Positions 27,369-39,532 of a stretch of 64,000 nt of DNA are shown piece after piece (the first letter of the stretch is position 1; every line of letters starts with the position of its first letter). The position numbers were made by a program, and so were the translations under genes. The stretch spans positions 62,001 through 126,000 of the forward strand of contig NZ_CAJGZH010000003.1 of assembly GCF_904846075.1 (NCBI RefSeq), in the 5' to 3' direction. Source of the DNA: Psychrobacter glacincola (GTDB taxonomy: Bacteria; Pseudomonadota; Gammaproteobacteria; Pseudomonadales; Moraxellaceae). The notes beneath the pieces were generated by a model. It was given only the letters and a program-made list of their open reading frames with translations, searched no databases and had not been told where the DNA came from.

Positions 27369-27397
27369 AAAAATCCAGCATTGAATACTGGATTTTT
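27369..27397 (-). terminator. Terminator of the BLUF gene
   Basis: Inverted repeat AAAAATCCAG / CTGGATTTTT with a 9-base loop, 28 bases past the BLUF stop codon; T-tract on the minus strand. Confidence 0.85.
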
Positions 27398-27424
27398 AAG
27401 TCAAACAGTCTATTTTTACAAAAA

Positions 27425-28048
27425 CTACCAAATCTTATCTGATAGCATTAGCCACAACAATGTCATCACAATCATGATACCGAGTACTGTTTGAATCAAG
27501 AAGAATGCTTGATGCTGACCAACAACCTTACTTAACGTCACCCCTAACGTGCTGTACTTGATAGGTGGCGTGTCAATATTGCCAGTTCTTGCTTGTTCCT
27601 CATAATATCCTTGTAAGATATCTAAAAATTCGCGCCATGCGTTAGAGCCCCAATCATAGGGTTTAAATGGCATGAGTTTTTTCAGCTCAGGCTCTTTGGT
27701 CATCCAACGTTCAAGTGTAATGGAGCGTAAAGACCAGTTCGAAAAACGGCGTTCAGTAATTTCTGAAAAATCTAAGATTTTTAATTCTTTATGTCGATCG
27801 TCTAATAATAAGCGATTCTTTAGATTGGTTAAATCTTGTTCTGACCCTTCTGCACATTGAAAAAAGTAGCCATTGCCATAGCAAAGAATACCCGTAACAT
27901 TATCGGCTTGGTTACGCTCAATCGCGACCTCTGAGATGTCGTTAAGCGTGCTGGGACTTGAAAGACCAGTCGAAGTAATTTGGCTTATATATATAAGCTG
28001 GCAGAGATCTGTCGTCACTGGATTTGTCGAATCGTTGATTGTTGACAA
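27425..28048 (-). CDS. BLUF blue-light photoreceptor with C-terminal membrane helix
   Basis: 207 residues. The BLUF domain (FAD-binding blue-light sensor) spans about 15-110: Tyr20 in QLIYIS, the RNQADNVTGILCYGNGYFFQCAEG block with the photoactive Gln64 and the family Asn50, DDRHKELKIL, and the terminal FSNWSLRS with Trp105. Tyr, Gln and Trp of the photocycle are all present, so it should be photoactive. A ~60-residue linker leads to one hydrophobic helix at about 179-203 (HQAFFLIQTVLGIMIVMTLLWLML), which would tether it to the inner membrane. No output enzyme domain (EAL, cyclase) is fused. It has its own terminator and a 386-bp upstream gap. Confidence 0.93.
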   Translation of the reverse strand: MSTINDSTNPVTTDLCQLIYISQITSTGLSSPSTLNDISEVAIERNQADNVTGILCYGNGYFFQCAEGSEQDLTNLKNRLLLDDRHKELKILDFSEITERRFSNWSLRSITLERWMTKEPELKKLMPFKPYDWGSNAWREFLDILQGYYEEQARTGNIDTPPIKYSTLGVTLSKVVGQHQAFFLIQTVLGIMIVMTLLWLMLSDKIW

Positions 28049-28434
28049 TCAGCTTCTCCCTATTTTTAGGTAAATGTAGCTAAGACAACCATACTAAATT
28101 TAGAAAAACATAGAAACAAGATCTTTGAAAATATCAAATAGGCTTGGTATATTATTGATTTTATAAATGTTTATATTAATTGTATTAAGTTGGTTACATC
28201 ATAGGCTAGTTTAGTCATCAAAGCAATATATGTTTATCTTATATCATCAACCAACAAAACTAAACAATAATTCACAATTATTTCTATTGAGAACTTGCAC
28301 TGTGGTTTATGGGAAGCAATAGGATAAATAGGTAATATGGGAGGGGAAAGTGATGATAAAAACCGTCACCAATGAGCGATAAGACTACCGGCTCATTAAT
28401 GAGATTGATACAGACTGATGGCTATTGCGAGTGT
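28049..28434. other. AT-rich gap upstream of the BLUF gene
   Basis: 386 bases between ispD and the BLUF gene, both on the minus strand. It must carry the BLUF promoter. I see no gene, repeat or terminator in it. Confidence 0.5.
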
Positions 28435-29226
28435 TTAATTATTTTTAGTCTGCTCAGAACAGAACTGAGCGTTAATAATCGCTGCGAGTAAGATAGCATC
28501 ATCAGGATAGGTGAGCTTGATATTCTGGCGACTGCCAGTCACGATGCGAATGGGTAGGTCTAAACATTCAAATGCACTGGCTTCATCAGTAATAGTGAGC
28601 TCGTGTTCAGCGACATAAGTTAATACTTTTTGCAGCTGACCTAAGCGAAACACTTGCGGCGTTTGTGCTTGCCACATATGACGACGATCGATAGTACATT
28701 TAGCGTAAGAATGTGGGCTGCTACTCACTGTCAGGTTAACTACAGGCGTCTCACCTACAAGCTCAGATTGAGCGGTAGACTGGGGATAAGACTCCTTTAA
28801 AGTGTCAGCCACCGGTGTCGCTAAGATAGCGCCATAGGGCTCTAGCATCGCCGCTTCGATGACCTCTTCAATATCATGACTGGGGACCGCAGGACGCGCA
28901 GCATCATGAATAACAACCAAATCTGAGTCGTCGGCTCCCGCCTCAATAATCGCCTTTACCCCTGCCTGTACGGACTGCCAGCGCTCAGCGCCGCCCATGG
29001 CATAATGTATGGGTAGCGCAAAATTAAGCGTCTGTGCTGTACTGTCATCTGCTGCGACGACTAATAAACATCTATCAATATAAGTACTACTAGCAAGCCG
29101 TGCCACACTATGCTGTAGCAAGGTTTGCCCTTGCAACATCGTATATTGCTTGGCGATAGAGGCACCAAAACGACTACCGCGACCCGCAGCGACGATCATG
29201 GCATGTACATTAGGTGTGATATTCAT
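28435..29226 (-). CDS. ispD: 2-C-methyl-D-erythritol 4-phosphate cytidylyltransferase
   Basis: 263 residues; MEP pathway enzyme that joins CTP to methylerythritol phosphate for isoprenoid synthesis. The nucleotide-binding start VHAMIVAAGRGSRFGASIAKQY is canonical, then GGAERWQSVQAG, VVIHDAARP, HMWQAQTPQVFRLGQL, TDEASAFE and the C-terminal IKLTYPDDAILLAAI. A 30-residue insert after ATPVADTLKES (about 144-175) makes it longer than E. coli IspD (236). It follows ftsB as in many gammaproteobacteria, although ispF is absent here. Confidence 0.97.
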   Translation of the reverse strand: MNITPNVHAMIVAAGRGSRFGASIAKQYTMLQGQTLLQHSVARLASSTYIDRCLLVVAADDSTAQTLNFALPIHYAMGGAERWQSVQAGVKAIIEAGADDSDLVVIHDAARPAVPSHDIEEVIEAAMLEPYGAILATPVADTLKESYPQSTAQSELVGETPVVNLTVSSSPHSYAKCTIDRRHMWQAQTPQVFRLGQLQKVLTYVAEHELTITDEASAFECLDLPIRIVTGSRQNIKLTYPDDAILLAAIINAQFCSEQTKNN

Positions 29227-29376
29227 AAGGCAATATTCATAAAGTAGTATTCATGGTTAGAGCCCATGATAGTATTGCTAGGGATAGACGAGGAATAAGA
29301 GAAGTAACGAATTTCAGGTGAATAAGATTTCTATTATAGACAATAGAAGATCATAATTTTAGACAGTTAAGAGCAA

Positions 29377-29685
29377 TTAATAACGGCTATGCGTCGTGGG
29401 TGCCGTAGATACTTGTACAAAGGTCTCGTTCGGCTTAATCAAACCCAAGTCTAAACGAGCGTGCTCTTCCACTGCCTCAAGACCAGTTTTTAAGTCATGC
29501 ACATCAGTACGCAATAAGTTATTTGCTGCCACTTGGTTTTCGTTTAAGCGTTGTTGTTCTTCGATTTGAGTCAGCAATTTATTATGCTCAAAGCGACCAT
29601 TTTCGCCCAGCCAATACTGATATTGCAATCCCAAAAGGACGGCAACGGCTAGAGCAAGTAGCATAAATTGGCTAAAGTATTTCAT
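29377..29685 (-). CDS. ftsB: Cell division protein FtsB
   Basis: 102 residues. One N-terminal membrane helix (FMLLALAVAVLLGLQYQYWLG), then a coiled coil (LLTQIEEQQRLNENQVAANNLLRTDVHDLKTGLEAVEEHARLDLGLI) ending in the family motif ARLDLGLIKPNETFVQV. It partners with FtsL (encoded at 22.3-22.8 kb) and FtsQ at the division site. It lies between eno and ispD, the standard arrangement. Confidence 0.95.
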   Translation of the reverse strand: MKYFSQFMLLALAVAVLLGLQYQYWLGENGRFEHNKLLTQIEEQQRLNENQVAANNLLRTDVHDLKTGLEAVEEHARLDLGLIKPNETFVQVSTAPTTHSRY

Positions 29686-29744
29686 AAGATAATAACGCCG
29701 AACAACATAGAGACAATAATAAAAATAAAAAACCAGCTAAGCTT

Positions 29745-29788
29745 GCTAAGCGATATATCACCATATTAATGATGACATATCGCCTAGC
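29745..29788. other. Imperfect long hairpin between eno and ftsB
   Basis: 16-base arms (29745-29760 and 29773-29788) pair with two mismatches around a 12-base loop; outer bases CTTGCTA (29742-29748) and TAGCAAG (29791-29797) could pair in an alternative fold. There is no T-tract, so it may be a processing or attenuating structure, not a simple terminator. Confidence 0.5.
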
Positions 29789-29809
29789 TGTAGCAAGAAA
29801 TCTGGCTTG

Positions 29810-31446
<1,637 letters not shown>

Positions 31447-33807
31447 TTATGCTTTTGTTAGACGTTCTGTTTTAGCGTGGGAGCCAGATACTGTGTTATC
31501 CAGCTCAACCTTTGTTTTAAATTGGGTCAAACGTAACGCATTCATTAATACTGAAATAGAGCTGAGCGCCATCGCAGCGGCGGCAATCATAGGGTTTAAG
31601 AAACCAAAAGCAGCCAGAGGAATACCAAGGCAATTATAAATAAAAGCAAAAAACAGATTTTGCTTGATGTTGCGCACTGTTGCATTAGCTATTTTTTGCG
31701 CGGCATCAATATGCATCAGCGACTCACCCATCAAGCGGGCTGACGCACTATGCTGGGCGACGTCTGTGCCTTCAAACATAGCAAAGCTTGCATCGGCAGT
31801 TGCCATCGCTGGCGCATCGTTGACACCATCACCTGCCATTGCAACTTTATGACCAGCCGTTTGCAACAAGGCAATTTGACTGGCCTTATCGCGTGGGCTC
31901 ATTTTACCATAAGCCTGCTCAATACCCAGCTGCCCTGCCACATGATCGACCACAGACTGCTTATCACCACTCATCAAAATGACATTAATACCTGCGTCTT
32001 GCAGCGCAGTAATAGCCTTTGGAGTATCTACTTTTAAGTCATCGGCTAGGGCAAAAGCACCCAAAGCTTCCTCATTAATACTGACGGCGACGGTACTGGC
32101 AATTTGCCATACCTTTGGCATCAGCTTAGGCAGTGTTAAATTGGCAAACTCTGCGGTACCGACTTTTACCACACCCAAACCTTCAATATTTGCTTGTATA
32201 CCAGCGCCTTTAATGACACTAATATCAGTCACATTCATCAACGGCAAGTTTCGCTCAGTAGCCGCGTTAACCAATGCTGTTGCTAGCGGATGACTGGCAT
32301 GCGCCTCAACGCTTGCGGCAATTTGTAACACATCATCGACTGCGATCGATTTATCCACCATCACATGGTCTACGATAGTCGGCTTACCAATAGTCAAAGT
32401 ACCTGTTTTATCGAGCACTACTGTATCGATGTTGCCTGCAGCTTCTAGGCTTTGTGCGTCTTTGAACCAGACACCATGACGAGCAGCAACGCCCATACCA
32501 GCCATGATAGCGGCTGGCGTTGCCAAACCTAAAGCACAAGGACAAGCAATGACCAATACCGATACTGCGTGCATCAAGGCAGTATCGATCATGCCTGTCA
32601 GCCACCACGTCACCCCAAAAGTGATAAGCGCAATGGCAACGACGACTGGTACGAATACTGCCGTCACTCTATCGGCGAGACGGGCTAAATTGGCTTTTGA
32701 GCCTTGGGCATCGCTGAGGGCTTGTACCATATCACCAAGCTTTGTATCACTACCTTTAGCACTGACGCGGTATAACAAGCTGCCATTTTCAACCAACGCC
32801 CCTGCCAATAATTTATCTCCCACTTCTTTTTTAAGCGGTACCGACTCACCCGTTAAATGACTCTCGACACACCAGCCAGCACCATCGATAACCACCCCAT
32901 CGGTTGCAACTCGGCTGCCTTGCTTGGCACGCAAAATATCACCAACTTGCACGTCTTTCAGAGCAACATTATGAAAATCACCATTAGGCTGCTGCTGTTC
33001 GACTTCATCGGGCGTTAAGGACAATAATAAATCGATACTATTGAGGCTGTGTTTCTTAGTGCGCTCTTCTAGATACTTACCCGTACGTACAAAAGCAATG
33101 ACCATGACGCCTGCTTCAAAATACACCGCAGGACTGCCATCCGCACCGTGACCACCAGCATGACCACTTTGCAGCAAACTGTTTAAAGTGCCATCGCCAT
33201 GGGTCAGCCACAGATACGTTGAATACGCCCAAATAGTCACGGTACCGATGACGACTAGCACGTCCATATTAGCAAGACCACCTTTAATCGATGCCCAAGC
33301 GCTTTTGTAAAATGGCAAGGCAAATCCAAACTGTACAAGGGTCGCTAATATAAACTGAATCCAAATCGGCGGCATCCACGCCATACCCTGCCCAACGAGC
33401 ATGCCTGCCATACCAATTAAAAACGGCACCAAACAAATCCATAACCCAATCAAGCGCCATGGGTACTGAGTCGCGGTATCTTCGTCTGTTTTTGCAAACA
33501 AACTATCGGCCGCCTGCAAATTGGCAACGAAGCCTGTTTTATTTACCCATTCTGTCACTTGTTCAGGCGTTGTCTGGGTCGGATCATAATCAACATTCGC
33601 AGTTTCGCCAGCGAAATTTACACTCACCTCGTATACCGACGGCTTTTTGTTGAGCACCTTCTCAATTCGCGAGGCGCAGGCTTGACACGTCATCCCCTCA
33701 ATTGCTAGCTGCAAATGTGCACGCTGCGGCGCGAGCGGCGTATTGGATTGAATATCAGTTTTTACATCGTAGGCGTCATGATTGTCGGTTTGGGTAGTAT
33801 CATTCAT
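31447..33807 (-). CDS. copA: Copper-exporting P1B-type ATPase
   Basis: 786 residues, inner membrane. It pumps Cu(I) out of the cytoplasm using ATP. One N-terminal HMA domain carries the CxxC site Cys41/Cys44 (EGMTCQACASRIEKV). Eight membrane helices include the CPC motif (VIACPCALGLATPAA), which defines P1B-1 copper pumps together with the late N and MxxSS helices. LTGESVPLKK is the actuator, DKTGTLT holds the phosphorylated Asp466, EAHASHPLA is the HP nucleotide motif, and AMAGDGVNDAPAMA the hinge. A His/Gly-rich loop (GHAGGHGADGS) between helices is a possible metal-sensing site. copZ is upstream. No CueR-like regulator is linked. Confidence 0.96.
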   Translation of the reverse strand: MNDTTQTDNHDAYDVKTDIQSNTPLAPQRAHLQLAIEGMTCQACASRIEKVLNKKPSVYEVSVNFAGETANVDYDPTQTTPEQVTEWVNKTGFVANLQAADSLFAKTDEDTATQYPWRLIGLWICLVPFLIGMAGMLVGQGMAWMPPIWIQFILATLVQFGFALPFYKSAWASIKGGLANMDVLVVIGTVTIWAYSTYLWLTHGDGTLNSLLQSGHAGGHGADGSPAVYFEAGVMVIAFVRTGKYLEERTKKHSLNSIDLLLSLTPDEVEQQQPNGDFHNVALKDVQVGDILRAKQGSRVATDGVVIDGAGWCVESHLTGESVPLKKEVGDKLLAGALVENGSLLYRVSAKGSDTKLGDMVQALSDAQGSKANLARLADRVTAVFVPVVVAIALITFGVTWWLTGMIDTALMHAVSVLVIACPCALGLATPAAIMAGMGVAARHGVWFKDAQSLEAAGNIDTVVLDKTGTLTIGKPTIVDHVMVDKSIAVDDVLQIAASVEAHASHPLATALVNAATERNLPLMNVTDISVIKGAGIQANIEGLGVVKVGTAEFANLTLPKLMPKVWQIASTVAVSINEEALGAFALADDLKVDTPKAITALQDAGINVILMSGDKQSVVDHVAGQLGIEQAYGKMSPRDKASQIALLQTAGHKVAMAGDGVNDAPAMATADASFAMFEGTDVAQHSASARLMGESLMHIDAAQKIANATVRNIKQNLFFAFIYNCLGIPLAAFGFLNPMIAAAAMALSSISVLMNALRLTQFKTKVELDNTVSGSHAKTERLTKA

Positions 33808-33978
33808 AAATAAAACTCGGTATGGCGTTTATGCGTTATGGCGTTATAAAGTCGTCTGAGCTAGGACAGCAACTCAGTGGATGGAATATCTAAGTCAAAC
33901 AAATAGCACGCTTTAAAATTTAATATTGGTATGGTCGCACTGAATAATAAGTACGCTACTATCAATAATTTTTAACCA

Positions 33979-34011
33979 TTAAAAAACCAGCCTTGATAGC
34001 CGGTTTTTTAA
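33979..34011 (-). terminator. Terminator after copZ
   Basis: AT-flanked stem (33979-33988 with 34002-34011) and T-tract on the minus strand, 16 bases after the copZ stop. It separates copZ from copA, so copA probably has its own promoter in 33808-33978. Confidence 0.75.
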
Positions 34012-34026
34012 TACAAATGAAGCAGG

Positions 34027-34251
34027 TTAAGCATTGGCAACAGTGGCATCAAAGCCTGCATCGTCGATAGCAGCAGCAATTGTCTCTACACTGGTTTTGC
34101 TATCATCAAAAGTAACCGTCGCTTGATTATCTGCCAGCTCAATACTGATATCGTCTAAGCCATCGATATCGGCAGTGGCGTTATGCACACTGGCCACACA
34201 GCCACCGCAAGTCATGCCATCAATTTTGATAATACGTGTTTGGTTTGCCAT
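34027..34251 (-). CDS. copZ: CopZ-like copper chaperone (HMA domain)
   Basis: 74 residues: a single HMA domain with the metal site GMTCGGCVASV. Members of this family carry Cu(I) to CopA, and copA lies 220 bp downstream. The fold pattern beta-alpha-beta-beta-alpha-beta is intact (RIIKIDGM, VASVHNATADI, ISIELADNQATVTFD, VETIAAAIDDAGFDATV). A ribosome site GGAG precedes the ATG. Confidence 0.93.
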   Translation of the reverse strand: MANQTRIIKIDGMTCGGCVASVHNATADIDGLDDISIELADNQATVTFDDSKTSVETIAAAIDDAGFDATVANA

Positions 34252-34425
34252 GAGAGGCTCCTTATTTTTGTAACTGAGTTTTTATAGGTAAATACTTTTA
34301 TTAAAGAACTGCTTTTATAACTGTCTTTTTAAGACGGCTATCTTTTAAGACCTTATAAAAATAGCACTTAACCAGCTTAAGCCCTATCACGGTTAACAAC
34401 AAGGCTCTTTGATTATCACTTTATT

Positions 34426-34470
34426 AATAGAACCGTGAATAATAGAACCGTGAATAATAGAACCGTGAAT
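34426..34470. repeat. Three perfect 15-bp tandem repeats
   Basis: Unit AATAGAACCGTGAAT, three copies, between copZ and the HMA-like gene. Intergenic. Confidence 0.97.
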
Positions 34471-34514
34471 TTATGCCTAAGTGACAGACAATAGCGCTTA
34501 TTTTAGAATAACGT

Positions 34515-34769
34515 CTAATCATCATGACGTGGGTTTTGCGGTGCATCAAGAGGAAACGGCTGGGTCACATAATCGACCGTACTAATTGCCGCCGTAAACG
34601 CATGAATACTGGTGTCTGTATCTTCATAACGTATGGTGGCAACATTATTATCAGGATCAAGCTCGATGGCCGTCACTCCTGTGATATTTTTCAGCGCTGT
34701 CATCACACTCTTTAATCCTTCATCATCATCGATATTTTCGATACTGACTGTTGCTGTTTGCATCGTCAT
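34515..34769 (-). CDS. HMA-fold protein lacking the CxxC metal site
   Basis: 84 residues. The predicted beta-alpha-beta-beta-alpha-beta order and length match an HMA domain (TATVSIEN, GLKSVMTALKNITGVTAIELDPDNNVATIRYED, HAFTAAISTVDY). Where the family has GMTCxxC it reads NIDDDEGLKSV, so the two metal cysteines are absent. It therefore should not bind Cu(I) by the usual route. The start lies only 30 bases after the kdsA stop on the same strand, so the two are likely co-transcribed, yet copZ/copA follow. Possible roles are a regulatory or scaffold HMA relative or a decayed chaperone. Confidence 0.6.
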   Translation of the reverse strand: MTMQTATVSIENIDDDEGLKSVMTALKNITGVTAIELDPDNNVATIRYEDTDTSIHAFTAAISTVDYVTQPFPLDAPQNPRHDD

Positions 34770-34799
34770 GATCTCAGCCTCTTATTGTCTATGAATACA

Positions 34800-35750
<951 letters not shown>

Positions 35751-35843
35751 TTAAGCGTAATTGCTGACCAACCATTAAAAAAATTGTCATGTTTATTGCT
35801 TAAAACCAATCTCATTCATAGCCACAGTCATAAAATTAAACGC

Positions 35844-35876
35844 AAAAAAAGACCAATCCGAAGATCAGTCTTTTTT
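35844..35876 (-). terminator. pyrG terminator with UUCG-type loop
   Basis: 8-bp stem (35851-35858 with 35863-35870, two G-U pairs) closed on the minus strand by a TTCG tetraloop, with flanking A and T tracts. It lies 29 bases past the pyrG stop. Confidence 0.88.
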
Positions 35877-35904
35877 ATACATGTAAGTTTTTATACGTTA
35901 ACGA

Positions 35905-37632
<1,728 letters not shown>

Positions 37633-37682
37633 TTAGTACTTAGCTATTATAACGCACTACCCACTCAAAAAGGATATAACAA

Positions 37683-37710
37683 AAAAACTCACCCCGAAGG
37701 ATGAGTTTTT
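37683..37710 (-). terminator. Porin gene terminator
   Basis: AAAAACTCA (37683-37691) pairs with TGAGTTTTT (37702-37710) around a 10-base loop with a CC/GG inner pairing option. T-tract on the minus strand, directly after the porin stop. Confidence 0.78.
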
Positions 37711-37733
37711 ATAATCAGATTCTAATGCTTAGA

Positions 37734-38798
37734 TTAGAATTTGTATTCTACACCACCACCGATACCGAAACCGTCAAACTCGCTCTCAGCTTTTACAAGA
37801 GGTGCAGTTACTGTAGCCTCTGAGCTTAAATAAGCGCCATATAGGTGACCAGTCGTTGCAGCATTAAATGCATATTTGCCGCCTACAACTGTACGGAAAG
37901 CCTCAGCGTCGTCAGCACCGCCAACGTTGTTTACGAAATCACCTTGAGCGTAAGCAGTCCAAGGAGTAGCGGTTTTCATTTCGCCACTGATAGTGAATGC
38001 ATTTTCGTTGTCATCACTGTCAAAATCAGTGTTTTGATATAGAGCACCTAATGTAACCACTGGGCTGATAGCATAGTTACCACTAACACGAGCAACTTTA
38101 AAGTCGCCAGCTTGGATATACGTAGCGCCAACATTCATTGGACCTGTTTCATATTTACCACCAAGACCAAATGCATCACGACCTAGTGTATCAGTACCAT
38201 TGTCTTCGTCCATTGCGTACATTGCCATGAACTGCATGCCGTTGATACTAGGGGTAAAGTAGTTGAAAGTATTGTTTGTACGTGGTGCATCAAAGCTAGC
38301 AAGTACAGCATCTCCACCTAGTACGCCACCTTGGGTAACGTTAGCAAAGTTTACATAGTCATCGATAGCTGATAAACGACCAGCAAGTAATGTACCATAC
38401 TGTGCGTTTTTCAAACCAAGATAAGTGTCACGAGAATAGAACTGATCCGATTTCTCCATACGTCCGCCACCGGCTGCATCTACAAAACGATCGCCAGCAT
38501 CAATATCGATACCGTATTCAAGTTGATAAAGAAGATCTGTGTTTGCAGTTAATGCTTCAGAACCTTTTAGACCAATACGTGAAGCATTTGAGTTTAACTG
38601 GCTACGGCCATCAGCATCTTCAGAGCTCTTAACAACCTCATTAACACTTCCATCAACGTTATAAGTCGTGACTGTTGTATCAACGTCACCAGTGTTTAAA
38701 TCTAAAGTTAAAAAACCTTTACCATATACGGTAGGAGCTGCATTGGCTGCAGATACAGATAAGGCAGCAACTGCTGTAGCTAAAAGTAGTTTTTTCAT
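37734..38798 (-). CDS. General outer-membrane porin
   Basis: 354 residues, outer membrane beta-barrel of the Gram-negative porin type. Signal peptide 1-20 (KKLLLATAVAALSVSAANA). Landmarks are PTVYGKGFLTLDL at the first strand, a SNASRIGLKGSEAL block, LLYQLEYGIDI, RDTYLGLKNAQYGTLLAGRLS and a C-terminal GVEYKF, ending in Phe as required for BAM-dependent insertion. Alternating polar and aromatic residues run through the sequence. GGAGATACC precedes the ATG. A single gene with a large promoter gap upstream. Substrate or selectivity cannot be told. Confidence 0.92.
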   Translation of the reverse strand: MKKLLLATAVAALSVSAANAAPTVYGKGFLTLDLNTGDVDTTVTTYNVDGSVNEVVKSSEDADGRSQLNSNASRIGLKGSEALTANTDLLYQLEYGIDIDAGDRFVDAAGGGRMEKSDQFYSRDTYLGLKNAQYGTLLAGRLSAIDDYVNFANVTQGGVLGGDAVLASFDAPRTNNTFNYFTPSINGMQFMAMYAMDEDNGTDTLGRDAFGLGGKYETGPMNVGATYIQAGDFKVARVSGNYAISPVVTLGALYQNTDFDSDDNENAFTISGEMKTATPWTAYAQGDFVNNVGGADDAEAFRTVVGGKYAFNAATTGHLYGAYLSSEATVTAPLVKAESEFDGFGIGGGVEYKF

Positions 38799-39532
38799 GG
38801 GGTATCTCCACTTTACAATTTTAGTAATAAGCTAGCTATGATTAGCTGGTGCTCATAATGGTATCGTCACAAATCCTCAAAGATATAATGTGTAACTGGC
38901 TACCGAGATTAGTCAGAAACAAGTGTGGCGAAGTTCTATTACAGTAAGATGAAAAAAACAATGACTTACATAACTGGGATTAAAAAGTAACTGCCATGTA
39001 ATCTTAGGTCTTTATCGCTCCGTTGCGTAACATCCGTTACCAAACTCATACTTCGAATACAAGCATAACAACTTTGACATAATTTGCAACATTTTTTTTC
39101 GCTTTTTAAACCCAGTATTTGTTGAATGCTATATCCACTATAGAATGTAGGTCATTGTAAAAAAAATCCCTATCTGCTCAAATAGATAAAGATACTATTG
39201 ATTAATATAATTACCAAGAACTTGAAACTAGCGTAATGAATACTCTTTCATTAACAAAAATAAAGCCGTACTTGTTCATTAACAAGTACGGCTAATAAAA
39301 AATAATAAATGTGGTTTATGACATACTGACAGTCACAATTGAGATCGGAAAATTGCTACAAGAACAGTAAAAAAGGTATTTTCACTGCTCTTGTTTCCAG
39401 ACTATAACCTTAGTCAATGGCTATCACAGACTTCTTATTAAGTATAAAAGCCAATAACAAGCCTCATTTAGTCATGACAGTATCATAATAGAATGTCAAG
39501 TATGCCATATTCTAATATTAACCTGCGCAATA
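38799..39532. other. Long intergenic region between porin and glcB
   Basis: 734 bases. It holds the porin promoter region and, near its far end, a strong hairpin at 39264-39293. No gene, tRNA or known riboswitch seen. The stretch 38900-39200 is AT-rich without repeats that I can identify. Confidence 0.5.
39264..39293 (-). terminator. Hairpin terminator downstream of glcB
   Basis: 13-bp perfect stem (39264-39276 with 39281-39293), 4-base loop CATT; on the minus strand followed by a T-rich run. It lies 240 bases past the glcB stop. Confidence 0.7.

Noticed and set aside
33808..33978. CueR-type operator upstream of copA
   Set aside because: Searched by eye for the usual dyad; nothing convincing.
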